Shown one piece after another: positions 54,830 to 64,000 of a stretch of DNA of 64,000 nt (its first letter is position 1; each line of letters starts with the position of its first letter). A program made the position numbers and the translations under genes. The notes below the pieces were generated by a model, which had not been told where the DNA came from, ran no database searches, and saw nothing but the letters and a program-made list of their open reading frames with translations. Source of the DNA: Dickeya fangzhongdai (lineage in GTDB: Bacteria > Pseudomonadota > Gammaproteobacteria > Enterobacterales > Enterobacteriaceae); the NCBI RefSeq assembly GCF_002812485.1, contig NZ_CP025003.1, positions 3,906,001-3,970,000 of the forward strand, read 5' to 3'.

Positions 54830-55972
54830 TCAGGAAATCGCCTGCGCCAGTTTGATGGTGGCGGCAATATTGCGCGCAGTCATCCGCACGTTGGCGGCGG
54901 CGTTGTCCAGCGCTTCCTCCAGCGAACAGATGTTGTAAAGCACGCTGAATACCGCATCAAGCCCATGATCGTGCACCACGCCTACGTCGGCGGTCAGGCT
55001 GCCGGCAATGCCGATCACCGGTTTGTGGTAGCGTTTAGCCACAGAAGCGACGCCGATCGGCACTTTGCCGTGAATAGTCTGGCTGTCGATACGGCCTTCG
55101 CCGGTGATCACCAGCGACGCGTCCCTGACCAGTTCGTCCAGCCCTAACGCTTCGGTGACAATCTCAATGCCGCGACGCAATTCCGCGCCGCAGAACGCCA
55201 GCAACGCCGCACCCATGCCGCCGGCGGCGCCCGCGCCCGGCACCTGCTCCACGTCGATATCCAGATCGTTGCGGATCACGCCCGCATAGTGGCGTAATGC
55301 CTGATCCAACTGTTCTACCATCGCCTCGGTGGCGCCTTTCTGCGGCCCAAATATCGCCGATGCGCCCTGCTTGCCGGTCAGTGGATTGGTGACATCGCAA
55401 GCCACCTCAAACCGGCACTGCCGGATACGCGGGTCCAGCGAATGAATATCAATGTGCGCCAGCCGCGCCAACTCCGCGCCGCCAAACCCGATCGGTTGCT
55501 TCGCGTCGTCCAGCAACTGCGCGCCCAGCGCCTGCATCATCCCTGCGCCGCCATCGTTGGTGGCGCTGCCGCCGATGCCGATAATACAGTGGCGAACGCC
55601 GTGATCCAGCGCGCTGCGAATCAGCTCGCCGGTGCCATAGCTGGTGGTCAGCAGCGGATTGCGCAGATGCGGCGGCACCCGTTCCAGCCCGCTGGCGGCC
55701 GCCATCTCGATAAACGCCGTTTTTTCATCCCCTGACAGCCCGAAAAAAGCGTCGATATCATCGCCCAGCGGACCGGTGACGTTCACCTTGACGATTTTAC
55801 CGCGGGTTGCCGCCACCATGGCTTCCACGGTTCCCTCTCCCCCATCGGCGACCGGCAGTTTCACGTAGCTGGCGTCGGGGAACACCTCCCGAAAACCGGC
55901 CTCAATCTGCGTCGCCACTTCCTGGGCGGATAAGCTCTCTTTGTAAGAATCCGGTGCGATAACTATTTTCAT
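54830..55972 (-). CDS. garK: Glycerate 2-kinase
   Basis: This kinase phosphorylates D-glycerate to 2-phosphoglycerate, the last step of glucarate/galactarate breakdown. The 380-residue protein starts MKIVIAPDSYKESLSAQEVA, and shows PVADGGEGTVEAM, GIGGSATNDGGAGMMQALG and ITGEGRIDSQTIHGKVPIGVA, all typical of the GarK/GlxK family. It is the last gene of the gud-gar run, separated from garR by 272 bp with a long inverted repeat. It converges with barA. The sister enzyme GlxK cannot be excluded by sequence, but context favours GarK. Confidence 0.92.
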   Translation of the reverse strand: MKIVIAPDSYKESLSAQEVATQIEAGFREVFPDASYVKLPVADGGEGTVEAMVAATRGKIVKVNVTGPLGDDIDAFFGLSGDEKTAFIEMAAASGLERVPPHLRNPLLTTSYGTGELIRSALDHGVRHCIIGIGGSATNDGGAGMMQALGAQLLDDAKQPIGFGGAELARLAHIDIHSLDPRIRQCRFEVACDVTNPLTGKQGASAIFGPQKGATEAMVEQLDQALRHYAGVIRNDLDIDVEQVPGAGAAGGMGAALLAFCGAELRRGIEIVTEALGLDELVRDASLVITGEGRIDSQTIHGKVPIGVASVAKRYHKPVIGIAGSLTADVGVVHDHGLDAVFSVLYNICSLEEALDNAAANVRMTARNIAATIKLAQAIS

Positions 55973-56008
55973 AAACGACTCGCGTCATCAACTACCCGCG
56001 CTGTAGGC

Positions 56009-56168
56009 TGTGTCCCGCAATTATTCGCGTCGCCGGCGCAGAGCCGGGGCCAAAACGCAGTATCCCGCACGACCCGACGTGTGTCTGGGCTTCCCCAACC
56101 ACGCGGTTCGCGTCCGATCTCGCTGCGATTTGACCGCCAGCCGCTGTCACGCACAATTGCGGGACACA
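56009..56168. repeat. Long-spaced 14-bp inverted repeat between garR and garK
   Basis: TGTGTCCCGCAATT at 56009-56022 and AATTGCGGGACACA at 56155-56168 are exact reverse complements 132 bp apart. The enclosed and flanking DNA is GC-rich and contains no recognisable gene. It may be a miniature repeat element or a structured mRNA spacer. Confidence 0.55.
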
Positions 56169-56244
56169 ACCAGGAACCGGCGCAAGTCAAAAATGTTCCG
56201 TCAACCGGGCGGCCCCGCGCCTTGCGCCGACGCCGCCCCGTCAA

Positions 56245-57129
56245 CTACCGAGTAACTTCCACTTTCGCCAGTTTCTCGTAATAACAAGCCAGCGCGCTGT
56301 GGTCGGCGCCGCCCAGGTCATCGGCCTTCAGCGCCTGCATCATTTCCATCACCGCGGCGGTCAGCGGCAGCTGCGCCCCGACGCCGTGAGACGTATCCAG
56401 CGCGTTGGCCAGATCTTTGATATGCAGGTCGATGCGGAAACCGGGCTTGAAGTTGCGGTCCATCACCATCGGCGCTTTGGCATCCAGCACGGTGCTGCCC
56501 GCCAGACCGCCGCGAATCGCCTGATACACCAGGTCCGGATTCACGCCGGCTTTGGTCGCCAGCACCAGCGCTTCCGACATGGCGGCGATATTCAGCGCCA
56601 CGATGACCTGATTCGCCAGCTTGGTGACGTTGCCCGCGCCGATATCGCCGGTGTGTACCACCGAACCCGCCATCGCCTTCATCACCTCATAGCTACGGTC
56701 GAAGACCGCCTTGTCGCCGCCCACCATCACGGACAACGTACCGTCGATCGCTTTTGGCTCGCCGCCGCTGACCGGCGCGTCCAGCATCTCGACGCCTTTT
56801 TCCGCCAGCGCCGCGGCAATTTCACGGCTGGCCAACGGGGCGATGGAACTCATGTCGATCACCACCGTGCCTTTACGCGCGCCTTCAATCACGCCGTTTT
56901 CACCCAGCACCACCTCTTTAACGTGAGGGGAGTTCGGCAACATGGTAATCACGATATCGCTCTGCTCAGCCACGGCTTTCGCCGTTTCAGCCGAGGTGGC
57001 GCCCGCCGCCACAACTTCAGCGACCGCCGCGCTGTTTCTGTCCAGCACGACCAATGAGTAACCCGCTTTGATCAGGTTTTTGCTCATCGGTTTGCCCATG
57101 ATACCCAGTCCAATAAAACCAATTTTCAT
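56245..57129 (-). CDS. garR: 2-hydroxy-3-oxopropionate (tartronate semialdehyde) reductase
   Basis: GarR reduces tartronate semialdehyde to D-glycerate with NAD(P)H. The start at 57129 gives MKIGFIGLGIMGKPMSKNL, preceded by GAGG at a good distance; the frame extends seven codons upstream. The beta-hydroxyacid dehydrogenase pattern is clear: the Rossmann GLGIMG, substrate site DAPVSGGEPKAIDGTLSVM, and the catalytic lysine in GNVTKLANQ. The 294-residue length is as in E. coli. It follows garL. Confidence 0.96.
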   Translation of the reverse strand: MKIGFIGLGIMGKPMSKNLIKAGYSLVVLDRNSAAVAEVVAAGATSAETAKAVAEQSDIVITMLPNSPHVKEVVLGENGVIEGARKGTVVIDMSSIAPLASREIAAALAEKGVEMLDAPVSGGEPKAIDGTLSVMVGGDKAVFDRSYEVMKAMAGSVVHTGDIGAGNVTKLANQVIVALNIAAMSEALVLATKAGVNPDLVYQAIRGGLAGSTVLDAKAPMVMDRNFKPGFRIDLHIKDLANALDTSHGVGAQLPLTAAVMEMMQALKADDLGGADHSALACYYEKLAKVEVTR

Positions 57130-57203
57130 TGCGATAACCTCGTTGTCCATTCAGTGACATGGTCAGATATGTTTACGGCCGATGCGGCCCTGATTAATCC
57201 AAG

Positions 57204-57974
57204 TTACTTTTTGAATTTGTCGCACAGCGCCTGCGTAGCGCCGCGGAACACGCCCAGATCGCTGCCCACCGCAACAAAACGCGCGCCCCATTCCAGATAG
57301 CGACGGGCGTCCGCTTCCACCGGCGCCAGAATGCCGCTCGGCTTACCGTGGGCGGCCGCGCGTTCAAAAATATGGCGAATCACTTTCTGCACTTCCGGGT
57401 GGTTGGGCTGCCCCAGATACCCCAGCGCGGCCGACAGGTCGCCCGGGCCGACGAAAATACCGTCAACGCCGTCCACCGCGGCGATCGCGTCCAGATTGTC
57501 CACCCCTTCCTGCGTTTCGATCTGCACTAGCACGGTGATGTTGTCGTTAATGGTGGCGAAATAGTTCGGCTCGGTGCCGTAGGCGTTGCTGCGATGACCG
57601 ACCGACACGCCGCGAATACCGGCCGGCGGATAACGGGTCGACGCCACGGCGCGAATCGCCTCTTCTTCACTTTCCACAAACGGGATCAGGAAGTTGTAGA
57701 AACCAATATCCAGCAATCGCTTGATGATCACCGGCTCATTGCAGGGCGGACGTACCACCGGCGCGCTGTGGCTGCCTTTCAGCGCCATCAGTTGCGGGAT
57801 AAAGGTGTTGATATCGTTCGGCGCGTGCTCGCCGTCCAGTACCAGCCAGTCAAACCCGGCCAGTCCCAATACCTCGGTGGAAATAGGATTACCCAGCGCG
57901 CACCAGCAACCGATCAGGGTTTTCCCCTGCTGTAAATCCTGGCGAAATTGGTTAGGCAACAGTGGCGTCTTCAT
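57204..57974 (-). CDS. garL: 5-keto-4-deoxy-D-glucarate aldolase
   Basis: GarL cleaves ketodeoxyglucarate to pyruvate and tartronate semialdehyde. The 256-residue HpcH/HpaI-family class II aldolase shows [47 protein letters not shown] (metal-binding acidic residue), [12 protein letters not shown] and [15 protein letters not shown]. It lies between gudD and garR, so dehydration and cleavage steps are encoded together, unlike E. coli where the gar and gud genes are apart. Confidence 0.96.
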   Translation of the reverse strand: MKTPLLPNQFRQDLQQGKTLIGCWCALGNPISTEVLGLAGFDWLVLDGEHAPNDINTFIPQLMALKGSHSAPVVRPPCNEPVIIKRLLDIGFYNFLIPFVESEEEAIRAVASTRYPPAGIRGVSVGHRSNAYGTEPNYFATINDNITVLVQIETQEGVDNLDAIAAVDGVDGIFVGPGDLSAALGYLGQPNHPEVQKVIRHIFERAAAHGKPSGILAPVEADARRYLEWGARFVAVGSDLGVFRGATQALCDKFKK

Positions 57975-58061
57975 GTTTTGTCCTTACTCTTTACCTCGCC
58001 GCCCCGGATGAGGCGGCGCACCTCAATTAACGACTGTCGATAATTAACGAACAGCGATGGA

Positions 58062-59402
58062 TTAGCGAACCAGGCAAGGACGTTTGTTATCAAACGTCCA
58101 GTTGGGGATCAGGTACTGCATGCCGACGGCGTCGTTACGCGCCCCCAGCCCCATGTTTTTATACAGCTCATGGGCCTTCATCACCTGATCCATATCCAGT
58201 TCGACGCCCAGACCCGGTTTCTTCGGCACTTCGACCATGCCGCCGACGATCTGTAACGGCTCTTTGGTCAAACGCTGATTACCTTCCTGCCAGATCCAGT
58301 GGGTATCAATGGCGGTAATCCGACCCGGCGCGGCGGCAGCCACGTGGGTGAACATCGCCAGCGAAATATCGAAGTGGTTGTTGGAATGCGAGCCCCAGGT
58401 CAATCCCCACTCGTGGCACATCTGCGCCACGCGCACCGACCCCTGCATGGTCCAGAAGTGCGGGTCCGCCAGCGGAATATCCACCGACTGCAGGGAAATA
58501 GTGTGGCCCATCTGACGCCAGTCGGTGGCGATCATGTTGGTGGCGGTGGGCAGCCCGGTGGCGCGGCGGAATTCCGCCATCACTTCACGGCCGGAGAAGC
58601 CCTGTTCGGCGCCACACGGGTCTTCGGCGTAAGCCAGCACGCCGCGCAGTTGTTTGCCAAGACCAATCGCCTCGTTCAGCGACCAGGCGCCGTTCGGGTC
58701 CAGCGTAATGCGCGCCTGCGGGAAGCGTTTAGCCAGCGCGGTGACCGCTTCGGCCTCTTCGCTGCCGGCCAGCACGCCGCCTTTCAGTTTGAAATCGTTA
58801 AAGCCGTATTTTTCGTACGCCGCTTCCGCCAGACGCACTACCGTTTCCGGCGTCAGCGCTTCTTCATGGCGCAGACGATACCAGTCGCATTTTTCATTCG
58901 ACTGATTCTGGTACGGCAGGTCGGTCTTGTTGCGATCGCCGATGTAGAACAGATAACCCAGCATCTCCACCGCGTCACGCTGCTGACCATCGCCCAGCAA
59001 CGCCGCCACCGGCACGTTCAGGAATTGACCCAGCAGGTCCAGCATCGCGGCTTCGATTCCCGTCACCACGTGAATGGTGGTGCGCAGGTCGAACGTTTGC
59101 AGACCGCGGCCGGTGGCATCGCGGTCGGCGAACTGGTTACGCACCGCGGTCATCACGTTTTTGTATTCGCCCAGCGTTTTACCCACTACCAGCGCAGCGG
59201 CATCTTCCAACGTCTGGCGGATTTTCTCGCCGCCAGGGATTTCACCCACGCCGGTATGGCCCGCATTGTCCTGGAGGATCACGATATTACGGGTGAAGTA
59301 CGGCGCGTGCGCTCCGCTGAGGTTCAGCAACATGCTGTCGTGCCCGGCGACAGGGATCACCTGCATACTGGTAATAACCGGGGTGGAACTTTGCGACGTC
59401 AT
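58062..59402 (-). CDS. gudD: D-glucarate dehydratase
   Basis: GudD dehydrates D-glucarate to 5-keto-4-deoxyglucarate. The 446-residue enolase-superfamily protein has the catalytic KxK in [13 protein letters not shown]. Metal-binding blocks are [31 protein letters not shown] and ATNMIATDW, and the catalytic histidine is in [13 protein letters not shown]. The gene follows its close relative gudX with 15 bp between, as in E. coli gudPXD. Confidence 0.96.
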   Translation of the reverse strand: MTSQSSTPVITSMQVIPVAGHDSMLLNLSGAHAPYFTRNIVILQDNAGHTGVGEIPGGEKIRQTLEDAAALVVGKTLGEYKNVMTAVRNQFADRDATGRGLQTFDLRTTIHVVTGIEAAMLDLLGQFLNVPVAALLGDGQQRDAVEMLGYLFYIGDRNKTDLPYQNQSNEKCDWYRLRHEEALTPETVVRLAEAAYEKYGFNDFKLKGGVLAGSEEAEAVTALAKRFPQARITLDPNGAWSLNEAIGLGKQLRGVLAYAEDPCGAEQGFSGREVMAEFRRATGLPTATNMIATDWRQMGHTISLQSVDIPLADPHFWTMQGSVRVAQMCHEWGLTWGSHSNNHFDISLAMFTHVAAAAPGRITAIDTHWIWQEGNQRLTKEPLQIVGGMVEVPKKPGLGVELDMDQVMKAHELYKNMGLGARNDAVGMQYLIPNWTFDNKRPCLVR

Positions 59403-59417
59403 GATAGTTTCCTTCTG

Positions 59418-60779
59418 TTAAAACGTTGAATTCTTAGGTAACTCGCGTCCGAACACCGGGCGCTTGCGATCAAATTTCCAGCCGGGGATCAGGTACTGCA
59501 TGGCCGCCGCGTCATTACGCGCGCCGCTCGGCAGTTTCTTGTGCAGCTCATGAGCTTTCATCACCTGTTCCATATCCAGCTCGATACCCAGCCCCGGGCG
59601 TTCCGGCACCTTGATTTTGCCGTTCACAATCTGCAGCGGTTCTTTGGTCAGATGCTGACCTTCCTGCCAGATCCAATGGGTGTCGATGGCGGTCGGTTTA
59701 CCGGGCGCCGCGGCGCCCACATGGGTAAACATCGCCAGCGAAATATCGAAGTGATTGTTGGAGTGGCAACCCCAGGTCAATCCCCACTCGTCACACAGTT
59801 GCGCCACCCGCACCGCACCGTGCATGGTCCAGAAATGCGGATCCGCCAGCGGAATATCCACCGCCTGCAGCATCACGGCATGGTTCATCTCACGCCAGTT
59901 GGTGGCAATCATATTGGTGGCGACCGGCAAACCGGTGGCGCGGCGGAATTCCGCCATCACCTCGCGGCCGGAGAAACCCTGCTCGGCGCCGCACGGGTCT
60001 TCGGCGTAAGTCAGCACGCCGTTCAGGTCCTTGCACAAGCCAATCGCTTCGTCCAGCAGCCAGGCGCCGTTCGGGTCCACCGTGATGCGGGCATCCGGAA
60101 AACGTTTTTTCAGCGCCTTGACGGCGTCGACTTCCAGTTCGCCCGGCAGTACGCCGCCTTTCAGTTTGAAGTCTTTGAAGCCGTAGCGATCGGCCGCCGC
60201 TTCCGCCAGCCGCACCACCGCCTCGCTGTCCATCGCCTTTTGGTGACGCAGGTGATACCACGGATGCTTGCCCTGCTCACCTTCAAGGTAGGGCAGATCG
60301 GTTTTGGTGCGATCGCCGATGTAGAACAGGTAACCAAGCACCGTCACCTCGTCGCGCTGCTTGCCCGGCCCCAGCAACTCGGCCACCGGTACATTCAGGT
60401 GCTGACCCAGCAGGTCCAGCAGGGCGGCTTCCAGTGCGGCGACAGCGTTGACCCGCAATTCGAACGTCCAGGCGCCTTTGCCGAACGAATCGAAATCCGA
60501 AGACTGGTTGCCTTTGTGAACCTGATGCACCAGATGGTTCATACGCGCCACCTGCGCCCCCACCACCTGTGGGATTGCCGCCGTCAGCGTGTTGTAAATC
60601 ACCTCGCCGCCCGGCGCTTCACCTACGCCGGTGTGCCCGGCGTTGTCTTTCAGAATCACGATGTTGCGGGTGAAATACGCCCCGTGCGCACCGTCAATGT
60701 TGAGCAACATGCTGTCATAGCCCGCGACGGGGATGACTTTCATGTCGGTAATGACGGGGGAATCTTGCGTACTGCTCAT
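59418..60779 (-). CDS. gudX: Glucarate dehydratase-related protein GudX
   Basis: GudX is a close paralogue of GudD with weaker known activity in E. coli. The start at 60779 ([24 protein letters not shown]) follows AAGGACG; the frame extends seven codons to overlap gudP. The enolase-superfamily residues are retained: [31 protein letters not shown] and [10 protein letters not shown]. The 453-residue length is slightly more than E. coli. The two genes probably arose by tandem duplication before the split from E. coli. Confidence 0.93.
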   Translation of the reverse strand: MSSTQDSPVITDMKVIPVAGYDSMLLNIDGAHGAYFTRNIVILKDNAGHTGVGEAPGGEVIYNTLTAAIPQVVGAQVARMNHLVHQVHKGNQSSDFDSFGKGAWTFELRVNAVAALEAALLDLLGQHLNVPVAELLGPGKQRDEVTVLGYLFYIGDRTKTDLPYLEGEQGKHPWYHLRHQKAMDSEAVVRLAEAAADRYGFKDFKLKGGVLPGELEVDAVKALKKRFPDARITVDPNGAWLLDEAIGLCKDLNGVLTYAEDPCGAEQGFSGREVMAEFRRATGLPVATNMIATNWREMNHAVMLQAVDIPLADPHFWTMHGAVRVAQLCDEWGLTWGCHSNNHFDISLAMFTHVGAAAPGKPTAIDTHWIWQEGQHLTKEPLQIVNGKIKVPERPGLGIELDMEQVMKAHELHKKLPSGARNDAAAMQYLIPGWKFDRKRPVFGRELPKNSTF

Positions 60780-60799
60780 AGTCACGTCCTTACCCTGCA

Positions 60800-62152
60800 T
60801 CAGCGGGATTGATAAGGTTTCAATTCGATACGTTTAATGTCCTGCACGATGAACAGGAAGCTCAGAATCGCCACCAGCGCATGGATACCGACATAAATCA
60901 GGCCGCCGTTGAAGGAGCCGGTGCTACCGACGATGTAGCCGATGGCAATCGGGGTCACAATGCCGGAGATGTTGCCGAACATGTTGAACAGACCGCCGCT
61001 CAGGCCGCTGATTTCCCTCGGCGCCGTATCCGCCATTACCGCCCAACCCAGCGCGCCGATGCCTTTACCGAAGAAGGCCGCCGCCATCACCGCAATCACC
61101 ACCCATTCCGTGGTGACGTAGTTACAAATCACCATCGACATGGACAGCAACATCCCCAGCACAATCGGCGTTTTACGCGCGACAGTCAGTGACTGAGTAC
61201 GACGCATCAGGAAGTCGGAAATCACCCCGCCCAGTACGCCGCCGACAAAACCGCAGATCGCCGGGATAGAGGCCACAAAGCCGGCTTTCAGAATCGACAT
61301 GCCGCGAGCCTGCACCAGATACACCGGGAACCAGGTGATAAAGAAGTAAGTCAGCGCATTGATGCAGTATTGACCAAGATAAATCCCCATCATCATGCGG
61401 GAAGTCAGTAATTGCTTAATCTGGTGCCACTTCTCGCCGCGGGCGACCTCTTTTTTAGTCGCCGCCGCATCCATATTGACCAGCGCGCCGCCCGCTTCGA
61501 TGTACTCCAGTTCCGCCTTGTTCACGCTCGGGTGATCTTTCGGGTCGTGAATCACTTTCAGCCACAGGAAGCTGATGATCATGCCAAGACCGCCCATGAA
61601 CCAGAACACGTGCGCCCAACCCACTTCGTGCGTCAGCCAGCCCATGATGGGAGCGAAGATAACGGTGGCGAAATACTGTGCGGAGTTGAAGATGGCGACA
61701 GCGGTGCCGCGTTCCTGCGCCGGGAACCAGGCCGCAACGATACGGCTGTTACCAGGGAAGGACGGGGATTCACACAATCCCACCATAAAACGCAGCATAA
61801 ACAGTGAAATCACAATGGCTGAACCGTGGAACAGATCCACGAACCCTTGCAACAGGGTAAACAGCGACCAGGTGAAAATACTCCAGAAGTAGACCCGCTT
61901 GGAACCGAAGCGGTCAAGCAGCCAGCCGCCGGGGATTTGGCCTATGACATAAGCCCAGGAAAACGCGGAGAAGATATAGCCCATGCCCACGGCATCAAGA
62001 CCAATCTCTTTGGACATGGCGGAACCGGCGATGGAGATCGTGGCGCGGTCGCCATAGTTGAATGACGTGACGATAAACAGCATCACGACAATCCAGTAAC
62101 GGGCGTTGGTTTTCTTTTGTAATACGCCTGCTGCTGTGCTGACGGTATTCAT
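60800..62152 (-). CDS. gudP: Glucarate/galactarate transporter GudP (MFS)
   Basis: GudP is an inner-membrane anion:cation symporter family transporter for glucarate and galactarate. The 450-residue protein has about twelve membrane segments. It shows [28 protein letters not shown] at the N-terminus, [24 protein letters not shown] in helix 2 and its loop, and [36 protein letters not shown]. An AGGAG ribosome site precedes the start. It heads the gudPXD-garLRK run; with no garP seen, it probably serves both sugars. Confidence 0.95.
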   Translation of the reverse strand: MNTVSTAAGVLQKKTNARYWIVVMLFIVTSFNYGDRATISIAGSAMSKEIGLDAVGMGYIFSAFSWAYVIGQIPGGWLLDRFGSKRVYFWSIFTWSLFTLLQGFVDLFHGSAIVISLFMLRFMVGLCESPSFPGNSRIVAAWFPAQERGTAVAIFNSAQYFATVIFAPIMGWLTHEVGWAHVFWFMGGLGMIISFLWLKVIHDPKDHPSVNKAELEYIEAGGALVNMDAAATKKEVARGEKWHQIKQLLTSRMMMGIYLGQYCINALTYFFITWFPVYLVQARGMSILKAGFVASIPAICGFVGGVLGGVISDFLMRRTQSLTVARKTPIVLGMLLSMSMVICNYVTTEWVVIAVMAAAFFGKGIGALGWAVMADTAPREISGLSGGLFNMFGNISGIVTPIAIGYIVGSTGSFNGGLIYVGIHALVAILSFLFIVQDIKRIELKPYQSR

Positions 62153-62684
62153 GATGAACTCCTACTTTCAGATAGCGGTTAGCTCATTCATTCCGAATAA
62201 CAACACAATGTAGGGTTGGGTTACCAGAATGAAATCAAGAGTCGGTAATGGTTTGAAACCTGAGCAAAGGAACAAACAGAACAGCAAAAATAAACCACGA
62301 GACCTCTTCGACTTCTGGGGAGAATTATAAAGGGCGGCCCTGAGAGCCTCACTGGACAAGCGCCCAACAATTACCATCATCACCAACACGGATTCTTGCA
62401 ATCGCCTAACGAATTGGGAGTCATTTCACGAAAACGCCGTTTTTTGTCGTTCTGGTCACAGGGCGCGACGGTATCGATAAGGCGGGAGAAGACAGGGGAA
62501 CGGAATAATGTGACAAGTCTCACTGCATGTTGTTTCTTCGCCAGAGAAATTAAGCACAGCGCATCAGGATGTCAGTCAATTGCATAATGCCCGGATGAGG
62601 AAAGCTCCCCTATACTGGTGCCGAGCAAAGTCATTATTAGCAGCAGTGAAAATAAACCGCGCGTTATAACTTTAACCAGCGTTA
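62153..62684. other. gudP promoter-side part of the gudP-garD spacer
   Basis: This stretch before the ERIC-type repeats should contain the gudP promoter and regulatory sites. The only recognisable one is the CRP-like site at 62509-62524. Short open frames are not supported. Confidence 0.5.
62509..62524. promoter_or_regulatory. Candidate CRP-binding site
   Basis: TGTGACAAGTCTCACT matches the CRP consensus TGTGA-N6-TCACA at 9 of 10 core bases. It lies in the divergent gudP-garD spacer, where catabolite control would be expected. Confidence 0.45.
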
Positions 62685-62921
62685 TATACCCCAATAATTC
62701 GGGTTGCAGGACAAAACGTTCGCGTTGGCCCTTCAGGGCAAGGCTCATAACGAGCCTTGTAACGCGGCGACCGAGTGAACTCCCAGGGAACTTATCGCAG
62801 TCAGCGGCTGAGGTAAGTGACAAACCGGCGCGAGCCGATTTGAACTCGGTGGGCGGCAGGCCTGAGTACGGGCCGGTAGCGCCGCCGACATCCCGGCAAC
62901 CTGATGCATGACGGGATACCC
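62685..62921. repeat. ERIC-type intergenic repeat, diverged copy
   Basis: The left end TATACCCCAATAATTCGGG matches the terminal repeat of the neighbouring element, and the right end GCATGACGGGATACCC is its near complement. The internal core (GAACTCCCAGGGAACTTATC ... GGCTGAGGTAAGTGAC) is a degraded ERIC core. It shares the TTGGCCCTTCAGGGCAAGG block with the repeat near 39700. Confidence 0.65.
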
Positions 62922-63117
62922 TAAATAATTCGAGTTGCAGGAAGGCGGCGACGCAGCGAATCCCCAGGAGCTTACTCAAGTAAGTGACTGGGGTGAGCGA
63001 CAACTCTGCCGGGAGCAGAGTTGAACGCTGCTGGCAGCGGCCCCGCAGGGGCGAGGCCCAGGGATGGGCCGAGTAATAAAGCCAACGCACCTGCAACTTG
63101 AAGTATGACGGGTATAT
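62914..63117. repeat. ERIC-type intergenic repeat with intact core
   Basis: The sequence GAATCCCCAGGAGCTTAC and AAGTAAGTGACTGGGGTGAGCG at 62958-62999 is the ERIC core almost exactly. The ends are inverted repeats: GATACCCTAAATAATTCGAG on the left and CTTGAAGTATGACGGGTATA on the right. An extra GC-rich segment follows the core, making it longer than the 127-bp E. coli form. It ends about 20 bp before the garD start codon. Confidence 0.85.
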
Positions 63118-63138
63118 AACATAATAAAGGTTAGCACC

Positions 63139-64000
63139 ATGTCAGATAACACAAACAAGGGTGTGGCCAGTGAGCGGCCGCTTTATATCAAGGTCCATGA
63201 GTCTGACAATGTTGCCATTGTCGTTAACAATAACGGCCTGAAAGCCGGCACCCGATTCAGCTGCGGCCTGGAACTGAAAGAGCACGTACCACAGGGCCAC
63301 AAAGTGGCATTAAGCGATATCGCCCTCGGCGACTCCATCGTCCGTTATGGCGAAATCATCGGCTACGCCCTCAGAGACATCGCCCGCGGCAGTTGGATCG
63401 ATGAATCTCTGGTGGAATTGCCCAACGCCCCGGCGCTGGAAACCTTGCCGCTGGCGACCCGGGTTCCACCGTCGCTGCCGCCGCTGGAAGGTTATACCTT
63501 TGAAGGCTACCGTAACCCAGACGGCAGCGTCGGCACCAAAAACCTGCTTGGCATCACCACCAGCGTACACTGCGTCGCCGGCGTGGTGGATTATGTCGTC
63601 ACGCTGATCGAACGCGACCTGTTGCCCCGTTACCCCAACGTGGACGGCGTGGTAGCGCTGAACCATTTGTACGGCTGCGGCGTGGCGATCAATGCCCCGG
63701 CCGCGGTAGTGCCGATTCGCACCATCCATAACCTGGCGCTGAACCCAAATTTCGGCGGCGAAGTGCTGGTGGTCGGGCTGGGCTGCGAAAAACTCCAGCC
63801 GGAACGTCTGCTGCAGGGTACGCCGGATGTACAGGCCATTTCACTGGACGACACCAGTATCGTGCGGTTGCAGGATGAACATCATGTCGGTTTCAAATCT
63901 ATGGTGGACGACATCCTGAGCATGGCGGATAAACATCTGCAACAGCTCAACCGCCGTCAGCGCGAAACGGTGCCGGCTTCCGAACTGGTGGTCGGCATGC
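63139..64000 (+). CDS. garD: Galactarate dehydratase (N-terminal part, 3' truncated by window)
   Basis: GarD dehydrates galactarate to 5-keto-4-deoxyglucarate. The frame is open from the ATG at 63139 to the window end, giving about 287 of some 520 residues. The N-terminal SAF domain has [25 protein letters not shown] and [15 protein letters not shown]. The altronate/galactarate dehydratase domain follows with [40 protein letters not shown] and [10 protein letters not shown]. It is divergent from gudP, so the two dehydratases of the pathway are under linked control. Most of its upstream region is occupied by ERIC-type repeats. Confidence 0.95.
   Translation, partial: MSDNTNKGVASERPLYIKVHESDNVAIVVNNNGLKAGTRFSCGLELKEHVPQGHKVALSDIALGDSIVRYGEIIGYALRDIARGSWIDESLVELPNAPALETLPLATRVPPSLPPLEGYTFEGYRNPDGSVGTKNLLGITTSVHCVAGVVDYVVTLIERDLLPRYPNVDGVVALNHLYGCGVAINAPAAVVPIRTIHNLALNPNFGGEVLVVGLGCEKLQPERLLQGTPDVQAISLDDTSIVRLQDEHHVGFKSMVDDILSMADKHLQQLNRRQRETVPASELVVGM

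Overview
The window is chromosomal DNA of an enterobacterium, most likely a Dickeya (soft-rot Pectobacteriaceae). The housekeeping genes read as close relatives of Escherichia coli proteins in largely E. coli-like order. The genus is suggested by a rhamnogalacturonide pair (rhiT-rhiN), an intracellular-type family 28 glycosidase and ERIC-type repeats. The species call is inference.

Layout. 1-4.6 kb: end of pat, pssA, yfiM and kgtP. 5.0-10.8 kb: a complete rRNA operon on the minus strand (16S, tRNA-Ile, tRNA-Ala, 23S, 5S, tRNA-Thr, second 5S) with P1/P2 promoters, boxA sites and a terminator. 10.9-17.2 kb: gmhB, metNIQ with two MetJ boxes, rcsF, trmO, proS. 17.3-24.5 kb, minus strand: rpoS, nlpD, pcm, truD, ispF, ispD, ftsB, ygbE; surE, expected between truD and pcm, is missing. 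23.9-33.1 kb: the assimilatory sulfate reduction set, cysJIH followed by cysG-D-N-C. 33.3-38.3 kb: an accessory sugar segment (uncharacterised 577-residue protein, lone ABC sugar-binding protein, GH28 enzyme). 38.4-39.5 kb: queD and queE. 39.6-43.7 kb: a second accessory segment (ERIC-like repeat, exported metallo-beta-lactamase-fold hydrolase, rhiN, rhiT). 44.2-54.7 kb: eno, pyrG, mazG, relA, rlmD, and barA on the other strand. 54.8-64 kb: glucarate/galactarate catabolism, gudP-gudX-gudD-garL-garR-garK on the minus strand and the start of divergent garD, separated by two tandem ERIC-type elements.

How the genes work together. CysDNC activate sulfate to PAPS, CysH reduces it to sulfite, CysJI reduces sulfite to sulfide, and CysG makes the siroheme CysI needs. 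GudP imports glucarate/galactarate; GudD and GarD dehydrate them to ketodeoxyglucarate; GarL cleaves this to pyruvate and tartronate semialdehyde; GarR and GarK take the latter through glycerate to phosphoglycerate. RhiT imports rhamnogalacturonides and RhiN removes their unsaturated end sugar, fitting a pectin-degrading lifestyle. RpoS, RelA, BarA and RcsF are stress and virulence regulators.

The least explained parts are the two sugar segments set into the conserved cysJ-queD and queE-eno backbone, the loss of surE, and an rRNA operon whose two flanks match two different E. coli rRNA loci. I found no prophage, CRISPR array, insertion sequence or clear new defence system.
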